NCBI GenBank assembly: GCA_015680685.1
Contig: MNCI01029318.1
Span: 43,244-68,481 of the forward strand
Source of the DNA: Gnetum montanum
Taxonomy: Eukaryota > Streptophyta > Gnetopsida > Gnetales > Gnetaceae
DNA: 25,238 bases
Direction of reading: 5' to 3'
Part shown: positions 1 to 9,440 of the stretch, in pieces
Numbering within the stretch: position 1 is the first letter of the stretch
How the letters are laid out: every line of letters begins with the position of its first letter
Notes under the pieces: model-generated
Databases searched by the model: none
What the model was told of the DNA's origin: nothing
The model's input: the letters and a program-made list of their open reading frames with translations, nothing else
Translations under genes and position numbers: made by a program

Positions 1-122
1 ATTCCCTTAGTTCCATTCCCCTCAATAATCCCATACCTACCTGATATTATTGTAAAGAACTCAAGGATGAGTTTTCATTTAATCATGGGGGTATGATAAG
101 ACACGATATGCACAAGCCATGG

Positions 123-138
123 TATCGCGTACGCGATA
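123..138. repeat. 16-bp perfect palindrome in LTR 1
   Basis: TATCGCGTACGCGATA reads identically on both strands. It lies about 25 bp upstream of the LTR TATA box and is CpG-rich in an AT-rich window. The matching zone of LTR 2 (about 1605-1690) has several GATATC sites instead, so both LTRs carry a dyad-rich segment upstream of the promoter. Confidence 0.85.
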
Positions 139-422
139 TCGCGGTCCATCGCCAAATCTATAAATAAGAGGCGGCACCCCCCTCATTTCACATAATAGAC
201 GCAAAGTAGCAAAGCTTTGGCGGATTGATCACCCCAGAGATAGAATATTTTCCATGTGCCCGTAGTAGGAGTCCCCCAAGTGAACGGTTCTTTATTCGAG
301 CAGCTTTGTACTTGAATGCAAGTTGTGTACGACAATAAAGATGAGCTTTGTGGATAAACCTTGCAGTGCATGGATAGGTTTAATTAATGTTATTTATTGC
401 TTTCCTAGTAATGCGGCATGAG

Positions 423-600
423 TACGACTTGGTTACGAGCGTTGACGAACGTGTTCGGCTAGCCAAGGAATCGGCTACTCATCGCGATTAGATTCTCTCA
501 CCCTTTCCTCCTAGAACGTGGGACAAGTACGACTTGATTACGAGCATCTACGGATGTGTATGGCTAGTCAAGGAATTGGCTACTTGTCACACTTAGGCTA
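423..600 (+). repeat. Two direct repeats of ~70 bp inside LTR 1
   Basis: A segment from about 423 ('gtacgacttggttacgagcg') recurs from about 530 ('gtacgacttgattacgagca'). Both continue through 'ggctag(c/t)caaggaat(c/t)ggctac'. A shorter related piece, 'gtacgactaattgcgagtgc', occurs in LTR 2 at about 1989. This is an internal LTR duplication with no coding content. Confidence 0.75.
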
Positions 601-1010
601 GTTAGGTGCTTCAGTACGACCGCTTCGAGCACGTGCGTTATGTGTGGTAATCCCAGTAACGATTAGCGTTTGGTAGCCACAGTTGCACAGTTCAGGGTGT
701 GTACAGCAAGTGGGAACGAATGCTGACGCTAGGACTTAATGCTGTAGTTAGAGTTAGGTTTAGTTTCTCAACCCTTCACTGTTTAGCATAGGAGATAAAT
801 CGAAAAATACCAAAAAAATCATATACCTCGGACTTACTTAACCATACACCGTGACAACAACAAGTAAGTCTGGGAAGACAACGAATAATTAACCCCAAGT
901 GTTCCTTGCGGCGTTTAGGCATTTAGTCTACGGAGATTGACCGGATCGTGCATGCTACGCTCGTTTTGTATGGTTGAGTGTAGGGGTACCTCGCCACTCA
1001 TCAACAGGAA
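600..1010 (+). repeat. Dispersed ~400 bp block, copy 1 (forward)
   Basis: Landmarks in order are 'ggtaatcccagtaacg', 'ttcactgtttagcat', 'catatacctcgg', 'ggatcgtgcatg', 'gtatggttgagtgtagg' and the end 'ggtacctcgccactca'. The same series occurs forward at 2885-3285 and inverted at 2035-2465. The terminal part occurs inverted at 25126-25238. The sharp common end at CCACTCA (TGAGTGG on the other strand) suggests a transposon or LTR terminus. I do not recognise the family. Confidence 0.7.
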
Positions 1011-1050
1011 AGCTGCTTTGTAAAAACTCCACATAGCAAACTCAAAACTT

Positions 1051-1392
1051 GAGGTGGTTAAAGCTTACTACCACGAACAAAAGGATGTGGCTTTAGACCT
1101 GGTCAATCGGTTAACAGATTATCATGAATTGAAAGAAAAGGTCAAGACCTTTGAAGAGGAATGATAGTAATTTGTAGCATGGTACGTGGAGGCGAATAAA
1201 ATGTTCTTGCATCTGCCATGTCCTTAGGATGTACCAACGCTAGCACACATTAGTTCAACAACTTGGATGGTACAGGATCCAAGGATGAAAGAAGAGAAGT
1301 TGTAGGCACTCCTCAACCGTTACAACTTTCAGAAGCTTAGTAACAAAGGAAAGCGACTGATGGAGGAGACACCACCTTCGGGAACTACATGA
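1051..1392 (+). pseudogene. Dead retrotransposon-like reading frame
   Basis: One frame (codons starting at 1051) reads as sensible protein over about 114 codons but contains a run of three adjacent stops (TGA TAG TAA) and two further TAG codons. The residues between the stops are hydrophilic and helix-prone, for example VNRLTDYHELKEKVKTFEEE before the stop cluster. Residues such as AWYVEANKMF follow it. It lies about 130 bp before the polypurine-like tract and second LTR, where the end of a retrotransposon internal region belongs. No protease, reverse transcriptase or integrase motif is visible, so it could be a gag, env-like or unrelated terminal ORF. Confidence 0.5.
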
Positions 1393-1534
1393 GCTTTCCC
1401 AATTTTGTGTCTTGTAATGTGTCCAAATTTTTGTAAAACACCACTACGACATGTAAGAGTCAATTTGTTTGTTTATTTGTTTGAGTTAGTCAATAATTCC
1501 ATACGTTCCCAACATTTTGTAAAGAACTTGTTCC

Positions 1535-2034
1535 TCCTTGTAACTCGAGGATGAGTTTTCATTCAGTTGTGCGGATATAATGAGTCATGATTTTCTTAGC
1601 TTTGATATCGGATACCCGTTATCAAAGCCTCGATATCAAATACACGATATCAAGTCCCAAGAAGCAGTGTTGAATATCTGATATCATCTCCTCTGTGCTA
1701 GCCTATAAATACAACACTTGGGTACACAGCTTGGACATAGTTTAGTTTTCAAATTTTAGTTAGCCTTTTCTTAGATTCTTGATTTTCCATTCTATTGTTC
1801 CTAGTGCATACTCATAGTGTGATGTTTGTAATTGTATGGCATCCTTATTTGAGTGTGTCATTCTTGGACACCTTACATGACTGGAAATTAGATTTATTAT
1901 TGCTTTTAATTGTTTAATTGTTTACTATTTTCCTTAGTTAATGTTTCCATTTATTGCCCTTTACAATTCCTATCATTAAGTGAAATAAGTACGACTAATT
2001 GCGAGTGCTTAAGTGTAATTACTTGGTAACCTAG
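1535..2034 (+). mobile_element. Degenerate LTR 2 with polypurine-tract context
   Basis: The sequence 'aactcgaggatgagttttca' (about 1542-1561) is typical of the end of the internal region in plant Ty3/Gypsy elements and matches 58-79 before LTR 1. The LTR probably starts at TGAGTCATGA (1581). A GATATC-rich zone follows at 1605-1690. A TATA-like 'cctataaataca' lies at about 1702-1713 and a T-rich transcribed part extends to about 1985. With LTR 1 it would bracket an internal region of only about 1 kb, so the element is either heavily deleted or non-autonomous, or the two LTRs come from different insertions. Confidence 0.5.
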
Positions 2035-2465
2035 TTAATGAGCGGTGAGGTACCCCTATGCCCAACCATATGAATCACAAGTGTTCACGCACAATCCGGT
2101 CAAATTCCACAGACTGCAAGCACTTATGCACAGTATTCTAGCCATTAAAGTTTAAGTTAGAACAATTGTTTTCCTCTCAACCCCACTTGTGACATTTTAG
2201 AACAATGGTTAAGTGAGACTGAGGCATATGATTTTTATATGTTTTCTTTTATCTACAATATTTAATTCTTCTAATATAAGAAGTAAAAGGCTAGATAATC
2301 TAAGATTTCACTATGCTATCGCTTGATTATCCCTAGCATAAGCAGCCAAGCCCACCCTCTGTGCACATCTCAAGCATGTCCTAATCACTATTGGGTTGCT
2401 AGACATTAAGCATCACTGGGTTGCCAAGTGTCAGACATATGTTCGAGGTGGTTGTGCTTATGTGT
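2035..2465 (-). repeat. Dispersed ~400 bp block, copy 2 (inverted)
   Basis: The block begins with 'tgagcggtgaggtacccct' and reads as the reverse complement of 600-1010. The landmarks appear in reverse order: 'caaccatatgaatcac', 'cgcacaatccggtcaa', 'ttaagtgagactgaggcat' and 'cactgggttgccaag'. It therefore forms inverted pairs with the forward copies at 600-1010 and 2885-3285. The sequence after it (2466-2880) holds no gene that I can see. Confidence 0.65.
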
Positions 2466-2884
2466 TCTCGTGGACTACTAAAACGTATTGTAACTATAAA
2501 GCGATAACAAAAGCATGAAAATTGTTAAAGTATTAAAATACTAATGCTTAAGTAATCTAGTTCAAATGCTGCAGGGAATGTTCAAAAAGCTCGTCTTTAT
2601 TGCCATTCATGCCAATGAGCTTAGGTACATTAGCGCTTGAATAAAGAGCCGTACACTCTTCGAACTATGTCTAAAGGCACTTGGAAAATAATCTAACTCC
2701 TGTGGAAACAAACTACAAGAGCTTCGCTACACTTGAACAAAAGGTGCCATAAATGCGATGGGTGCATGCATATTTATAGCAAAAAATGGACTCTACATTG
2801 ACGAGGCCATGTCAATGCTTGGAAAGATGCGTCAACGAGGTCACGTCGATGGGGCCCAGTCAACATAGTGGACTGGATGCTTCA

Positions 2885-3287
2885 TCACTAGTAGTGTATT
2901 GTTTGGTAAGCCCAGTAACGTACGCTTGGTAATCCCAGTGGTAGTTACGCAGAGTCCAAGGTGTGTATAGACGATTAGGAATGGATACTCATTGCACGTA
3001 GGCTAATGTAGATGTTACTTTCCACTGTTTATTAGCTTAATTAATTTATCTCTTTACTGTCACTAGGAGTAGCCTAGGATTAGGAAACATCAATAATATG
3101 CCTCACTTTGGACTAAATCATATGTGACAATGCTACCACTAGTCCAAGTGGAAAGATAGCAAATGGCGATTAAAGCATAATGATCTAGGTACACAACTAG
3201 TCCCATCCATGGAATTCGACTGGATCGTGCATGAACACTTGTGATTTGTATGGTTGGGCGTAGAGGTACCTCACCACTGATCAATTA
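2885..3287 (+). repeat. Dispersed ~400 bp block, copy 3 (forward)
   Basis: Landmarks shared with 600-1010 include 'ggtaatcccagt', 'ggtgtgtat', 'ttccactgtttattagc', 'catcaataatatgcctca', 'ctggatcgtgcatg' and 'ggtacctcaccactga'. The distance between landmarks is nearly the same as in copy 1. The 64-codon frame on the opposite strand here is an accident of the repeat. Confidence 0.65.
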
Positions 3288-6125
3288 GTATATCACCACT
3301 CCTACCATCGACCATAAGGAAGCATGCCTTTGCGTGGTGTGGTTCTCATGAAAAATAATAATAATAACAACAATAGGAGAATTCAAAGCACACCCCTTAG
3401 ACTAAATAATGTGCTACAAGAACTAATTATGAGGCTTAACAGACATGTTACCCATGCCCGAAGACGCCCCTCCAACTAAGGCCTTCTTTACTTTCTTCTT
3501 CTCTTGGAGTGGTGGTTGTCCTTTGGAAATTTTCATGAACTTCTAATTATTGAAAGGAAAGGATATGTTAATGCAAAGTAATTGGAAGTAGAATGGACTT
3601 GGTCTTGACTGAGAATGGAATGGTATCAAATCATCTTAATCATCAACTTTACAAGGATCTTATGTGACCTAGATGCAGACTGCCTATTCATCATTCTCTC
3701 TTTACCATCATTCTCAACCCATAAAATACCACCTCACTACCTTATATCATGATCAATTGATACGTTGATATGATGATCATATACTCCTAAGACAATTCAT
3801 TAATTATATATGGGTTTTAACTCAAAACGACCATTAATTATCCTCTATGCCTATGGACTCCTTGTGATGAAGGCATGTAAGGGCATTAAAGGCATAAGAT
3901 TGCTTTGGGGAGGACCGACTTGCATTCTCTTTAGTCTACCTCAAGTTAAAATTCTTATCCATCGGTTGTTTGCATGATCAATTGCATCCATTTGCATTCA
4001 AACATCTAGTTTTGCTTTATTTTGGTATCTAAAGTTTGTCCAACTCCACTCGAATCTCTTCTCCTATGTTGATAGAACCTTCTTCTATGTTGTTTCCATC
4101 ATTCTAAATCTTTTTGTCTTTCATTGGGCTCTTGTTTTGTCCCAAAACTCATCTGAAATGTTAAATAAGAAAGAGGAAAACCACCAAAATAGTGCATGAA
4201 AATTATTGTAAACAACTAGTTAATTTTAGTAATTCTGGTTAAGTGATTTTTTTGCTTTTAAACATGTAAGATGATATGATTAATGTTTAGCATTTTTGAT
4301 AATTTTTAGGCGGCTCCTTATTCCTAAGACACTTTAGTGTTTCAAAGGGAAGGGAATCCATGTAGGTTACCCTTTTTCATGAGTCATTTATTCAATATAC
4401 TTAACCAACAAGTTGGATCCATATTTGAGATAAGTTGTATGATCAATAGGTTTCCTAGAAAGTTTTAAGACTACATTAAGGAACTATTACATGCGAGGTT
4501 CCACTGTGAGTCCTTCCACTTCACCTCTAGAGATGGCCACTATATACCTAGGCAATAACACTTGCAATGCATGCTTAGCACCTTAGAAATCTATATAAGC
4601 TTTTGTAGATACAATACCTAAGGTTCCTAACCAAACCTTAAAGTATACGATTAAAAGCCTTACCCACCTTAAGCCTTGTTAGCTAAACACAACATCAAGT
4701 GTTTATGTTAAGTGCTAGTTTAGCTCAATTCTCTTAGATATAGTGAAGGTAGTGAATGCTTATAATATGTGGATATGATGCAATGCTTGTTTAGTTTTAA
4801 ATAGTGTAAAAAAAAAATAGAAAAAAAAAATATCCCTCACCAAATTAAAGAGTGCTAGAAATGATAATTCCAAAGAGATCTTGTTCATATCTAGGCATTA
4901 TATGATTACAAGATTGAATAAAAAAAGTTTGCAAAGGAGCGAATCTTGCTCCACATCTACCACCTTGTAATTAACAAAGTAATAGAATGAATAATGTATC
5001 AAAATAGAAAATACATTGCCCCAAAATATCCAACGATTAAAAGAAACATACTAATAATAATTTCAAAATTTACAAAAAGTAATCCTTCCTGCATAATTTA
5101 ACTTTGATCTATTTGAAATACATAAAAATAATACCATCTCCTCTCTTAGTGTCCTCTCCCTTTGAACCCTCATCCATCCTTGATTCCACACTTAGCAATG
5201 ACTCTACCTATACCTACTTGCACCTCCTTGGGATGTTGTTCATGTACATAAGCCAAATTATATCCAACATTTATAATAATTGCCACTTGCTTTCCCATAG
5301 ACATCCTTGATGACCTTGAGCCATCCTTGATATTCATACCTTAACCCTTTGAATTCCCCTTTGCCTTTGCTGAAGATAGGGTAACCCCTCTTGCTTCACC
5401 TCCTCTATTCCCCTCTGAGTCACCAAGTCCTAATCATGTTGAATAGCTTCCATGCTCTAGTAAATATGAGCTTCCCCATTCTTGTGAGCTCATGAACGAG
5501 CACACCCCCGTTGTTGTCATGTTATTGTTCATCATAAGTAGTTTTGGGTATATGCAGCTAGGCGTTTTAGCTTGTATTGCCCACCTTGCACTACTAACTC
5601 CCTACTTGAATTCACCTTTCCAAATAATTGGCATTGCTATTTGCCTTGATGATGCCATGAGTTGCAACCAATAGACCTCTTTTAAGAGTAGGACATGCTT
5701 AACTTGATACTGTTTAGGTAGGTGTTTGTGCCCCTTGAACATGACAATGACAATGCCCTATCCATGGCCTAACTATCTTACCTCAACCCCTTTTCTCAAC
5801 ATTGCCTTCCTTGTTGCTCAACATTAAAGACACATCACCACCAAATGTTCATTGATTAACAATTATTTTGTTTGGTCCTATCATGTTAATAACATTTTGC
5901 TTTGTTTCAACCTTAAAACCTACTCAAGACATTGAAATGATCATCACTTAGAGGTTCAATGCTCATCTTGCTAGGGTGGAATCCTGAGATGGCAATAGAT
6001 GAGTAAAAATTTAAACTCTTTTAAATAGCTTCAACCAAGCTTAAACCCAACTCTTACTCTAAATTATGATTTTTTTTTAACCTTTTGTTTATATTAATAG
6101 AAGTGCATTTGGAAGCCACTTCATT
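3288..6125. other. Gene-poor AT-rich stretch
   Basis: No reading frame with recognisable protein character is present on either strand. It contains an AAT/AAC microsatellite ('aataataataataacaaca', about 3354-3375) and an A-rich run (about 4808-4831). A slightly more GC-rich part at about 5300-5700 has short frames on both strands but many stops in each. That part may be decayed transposon coding sequence on the minus strand, but I could not identify any domain. Confidence 0.6.
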
Positions 6126-6160
6126 TAGAAGCTCTAAGTTAGGATACCGAACCCGGTTTC

Positions 6161-6672
6161 TTGGTCTATAAAAACAACTCTTATGCAAGCGCAAAGTGTA
6201 GATGGCGTCCTTGCAGAAAATCCGGCGATTCCGAAAGACTGGTTCCGAAATGCAGCTTTCGTACCTTCGCCAAGGCAATGAGGCTGCAACAGCAACAGTT
6301 CCAGAAGGCGATACAAAACTCTTCTGAGGCGGGTTTTGGGCAGATCAGAGATGGAGCAACAGGCGTTTGGTTTTGGTGGTATGGAGGAACCACAAACCAA
6401 GAAACCAGACCAGAACAAGTTGTGCAGAAATGGCGTTGCAGATTTCGCAGTCAGTCACGGGGAGGCCAAGGTCCGCAGGAACCAATAGTGCTGGGTTTGC
6501 AGGATTTGGAGAACAACAGATTCCAGTTCCCTTGCGAGATGTGGAGAACTGTGAGGGAATATTTTCTGCGGGATCCAAGGTCCGGAACAGGGAAGATTTG
6601 CTGCAGCATCCAAGGTCCGCAACAGGGATAGCAGTGACTGAGCTGACAACAAGACCAAAAACACGGTAAGTT
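6161..6672 (+). other. GC-rich ORF-dense island, possible 5' exon or exon relic
   Basis: This ~500 bp island is clearly richer in G and C than its surroundings and has open frames on both strands. On the plus strand a TATA box 'ctataaaaac' lies at about 6166-6175 and ATG GCG TCC at 6202. The same frame stays open to 6669 except for one TGA at 6325-6327. It ends at a strong splice-donor match, ACG|GTAAGT, at about 6664-6670. The first part is basic (MASLQKIRRFRKTGSE); the part after the stop is Gly, Ser and Arg rich. I do not recognise the protein. It could be a first exon with a premature stop, a captured gene fragment, a non-coding first exon or a transposon leader. Frames in other phases and on the minus strand are similarly long, so the coding frame is uncertain. 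Confidence 0.4.
6465..6628 (+). repeat. Three imperfect copies of a 'ccaaggtccg' motif
   Basis: The motif 'atccaaggtccggaacaggg' at 6573-6592 recurs 35 bp later at 6608 as 'atccaaggtccgcaacaggg'. A partial form, 'ccaaggtccgcaggaac', lies at 6465-6481. The 35-bp spacing is not a multiple of three, so the copies fall in different frames. That argues against a repeated peptide and for DNA-level duplication inside the GC-rich island. Confidence 0.75.
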
Positions 6673-7764
6673 TTCTGATCCGGGGTTGATCCTCTTTCTG
6701 ATACCGCTTAAATAATAAATGGTGGATGAACACCAAGAAAACATAAGAGAAATTGTATTAGTACAAGTGTATAGAGAGGGACTTGTTTTCCTGCCGTTAC
6801 AGGGACTCTTCTTATAGACGGACTGCTTTGTTATTTTATGTCATGGTAAGAACGCTTTTCTTTTATTTTTGCTTCTCCTGCTAATCCGCTGTTTTGTTAA
6901 AATTGAAGTTTAATAGTAATCATTTCAGAATCCTCCATTCTGCCATATATTTTTAGATTTTGTTAGTTCCCAGTTCCATTCTTGTCGTGTCACATAGTGT
7001 GTGACAAGATAAGAATATCGTGCACATTTTAGTGAATGTAATTCTGCTTTAGCTTAATGCAGTTCAGCTGATTTGGTTGAAATTGGGATTGGAAAGAAAC
7101 TATACCTAAAGCTGTTGCAATATCTACTTCCAAGTAATTGCAGTATTTGTAGCTAAGAAAGGGATTTGACAGGAGATCAAGAATGGTTTCTTTGGACGTC
7201 AAGAGGCATGCTTTTGAAAAGTTTTCTGTTTTTGTATTTGATTCCAAGTTCAACCTGTTTTTTAAGCACATTTAGGACCGAAAATTTCCTTCAACTAATC
7301 CCAAAACTGGGCCCACTAGTCCATGCCAGCTCAATGATTTGTGAAATCTTCAATTACAGGAATTGCAGGTTTGTAGTCTCATCACCATATTGTTAATTAG
7401 TTCAGTTTAATATGTTTTTTTGCTCATTCTTAATCAAAGTTGATAAAGGAAATATACAGGGCATTATTTACACATGGCATTCAAGTAGAGCAAAAGTGGT
7501 AGCAACTTAGAGGTTTCATTCCAGGGGTAATACATTCTCACCGTATTTTCTTATCTTTGCTGGTTGCTTAGATTTTTCTATTAAATTCTTTAGATTTCAT
7601 TTCAATGAGAGCTGTTTAAATACTTGTTACCAGTTTACTGCTACATCATGGTGACAATATTGTTAAACTCTTTTGACTATTTATCCATTTCTTTGTGTGA
7701 TACTGTCTCAACAACAAAAATTTTAATTTGTTTACACTTGATCAAGATACCATGCATGGAATGA

Positions 7765-8320
7765 TAACCATGATGTAGGGATGATGACCTTAAAAGGAGA
7801 TAAGAATTAGGTGAGAGGCTATGGTTGTCCATCCAATTCAAGGACTTCATGAACCACTACCTTCTAGAGTATAGTAGAATACTTAGACATTGTAAGGCTA
7901 ATTCTTGCTTCTAGTTGCTTGGCTTCTCCGAGTTGATTAGGCAGTACTCTAATCTGTGTTTATGGAATTTCTTCCCTTTATCACTATCTTTCCTACTCCT
8001 TCACTATCACTTGAAAGTATGCATACATCCACTTTGCAGTATGGAATTGGGGCTGTCCAACCAGTGGATTTTGGGTTTAAAGATTTGGGATCAAAGATCT
8101 GGAAATGATTTTCTTTCTCACATGCACCTTTGAGTCTGTATTGGTGTCTCAAATGACATCTCAATCTATTTTCCATTTGCATATTCCAAGGTGGATGTGT
8201 GCATACTTTCTAGTGGACATGTAGTATCTTGTGAGGCAAAACATTGGATTGGATGGACAACCATCATGTCAGCTAAAGCTTATTCTCATCTCCTTCTAAG
8301 GTTATCATTCTGCATCATCA
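7765..8320. repeat. Inverted arms (~75 bp) inside unit A
   Basis: The left arm (about 7765-7845: 'ggatgatgaccttaaaagga', then 'ggttgtccatccaat') is the near reverse complement of the right arm (about 8235-8320: 'attggattggatggacaacc', then 'tctcatctccttctaaggtt'). The spacer is about 390 bp and shows no internal symmetry. The right arm corresponds to the candidate third exon of the intact gene (19821-19888), so the left arm is an inverted extra copy of that segment. The arrangement recurs in unit B. It may be a foldback element or a local inverted duplication. Confidence 0.75.
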
Positions 8321-8829
8321 TCATTATAACATGCATAGCATCTTGATTAGGTGTAAATAAATTAAAAATTTTATGTTGCATTTTAATTGATTGAAAAATT
8401 GGTGCTGCCTCATCTACAAAAATGCTAGGCCAGATCTAGTCTGGCTTTTGTAGGCTTTGTTGGTTAGGGGTGATCAACCTGCAAGAATGATTAGACTTTT
8501 AGGTTCAGCATTCATCATAAGTTCCCTTTTTATATTGTTTTGTGAGAGTCAGGATCAGCAGCAGCAGAAAACTATTGACAAAAGGTCAAGAATTAATAAA
8601 AGGATGGAAAAATAGTGCCACCATGATGTAGCAGTAAGGTAAGATTGACAGTAATTGAAAAAGTGGACTCAACAAAGTGGCTGACCAACACCGGATTTGT
8701 TGCAATATTATATTTTTCCTCAAAAGTGTTACTTGAATTTTAATTTACAATCCATGTTGCTGACTTTATTTTGTTGAGATAAGGACAGGATGATGATGAT
8801 AATGAAACCAATGAAGAAGATGTAAAGAA

Positions 8830-9302
8830 ATTTTTTGAAGGACACGTGCAAGTCTCAAACTGTAGTAATCCAATACTTTACACTGCAATGGCTTACCCGG
8901 CCTGGCCTACTATGATCTCTCAGCTTGTTCAACTCCTTGTTGAAGCTCTTATCTCAGTCATTTCATTAAATTCTCAAAGTCATAAAAAACATATACAAAC
9001 CTTTTTTTATCAGAAAAAATTTGCATCCAAATGGAATACAAAGTTTTTGTTATTAAATTGCATTCAAATAGATGCCACAAGACATTGGTTCTATATTCAG
9101 TATCAATAGACAGCTACACCTCGTTGAAATCTAAATAATTGAAGAGAGCAAGCTAAATAGCTAGCACAGAAAATAAAAGAGTGTTTGATGGTGGCATTTA
9201 TTACCCCTGGAATGAAACAGTTGCAATAAGTAGCAGCAACATAATGTTGGACTTCATTGCAATATTGCTCAATTTGTTGCTTTGCTGACCAAGTACCACC
9301 AT
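8830..9302 (-). pseudogene. Six-cysteine defensin-like gene copy A, decayed
   Basis: Exon 1 (9302-9205) is still open: ATG in context ATCATGG, followed by a hydrophobic leucine-rich signal-peptide core similar to the intact gene, then a good donor (CAGGG|GTAATA). Exon 2 begins at 8972 after the conserved acceptor TTTGAG. It opens with the same EFNEMT-type segment, then loses 4 nt net relative to the intact gene, so it runs out of frame and into stops. The cysteine-rich part is scrambled by further deletions, although 'gacttgcacgtg' for the final CxC region remains recognisable near 8849. Exon 1 has also shifted phase (32 codons plus 2 nt). It cannot give the defensin domain. The ORF on the opposite strand at 8846-9109 is a shadow. 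Confidence 0.75.
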
Positions 9303-9432
9303 GATTCTCAGCTCTCTAATTCCTTTCTTTCACATATTAAAACTGCCTCTAAATAGGGAATCTACTCTCTCTAAACAGGGAACCTGGTATTGCTTGTGCT
9401 GGACTTGTTTGCAATCATTGTATATGGTGTCG

Positions 9433-9440
9433 TATTTATT
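9433..9440 (-). promoter_or_regulatory. TATA box of copy A
   Basis: On the minus strand the sequence reads AATAAATACGACACC. This aligns with the TATA region of the intact gene (GATAAATACCACACC) and lies about 130 nt upstream of the exon 1 start codon. It is preserved although the gene is dead. Confidence 0.5.

Larger units (their letters stand above)
94..600 (+). mobile_element. Degenerate LTR 1, Ty3/Gypsy-like
   Basis: A purine-rich stretch ending in 'catgggggta' (84-93) is followed by TGATAAG at 94, the usual TG start of an LTR. Just before it, 'ctcaaggatgagttttcat' matches the sequence before a second LTR start near 1581. A TATA-like 'ctataaataaga' lies at about 161-172. The stretch from about 370 to 440 resembles 1900-2000 in the second LTR (a T-rich segment followed by 'gtacgactt/gtacgacta'). 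The right end is not defined. Much of the LTR has diverged, so the element is old. Assignment to Ty3/Gypsy rests on the polypurine-tract context only. Confidence 0.5.

Noticed and set aside
183-371. Minus-strand 62-codon frame in LTR 1
   Set aside because: It lies wholly within an LTR and has no recognisable domain.
6134-6744. Several overlapping minus-strand ORFs in the GC-rich island
   Set aside because: High GC lowers stop frequency on both strands. No minus-strand start or splice arrangement is as good as the plus-strand TATA, ATG and donor series.
8846-9109. Plus-strand ORF of 87 codons in unit A, with a similar 72-codon ORF at 11840-12058 in unit B
   Set aside because: They are antisense to exon 2 and intron 1 of the decayed gene copies. 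Similarity between the two only reflects the tandem duplication.
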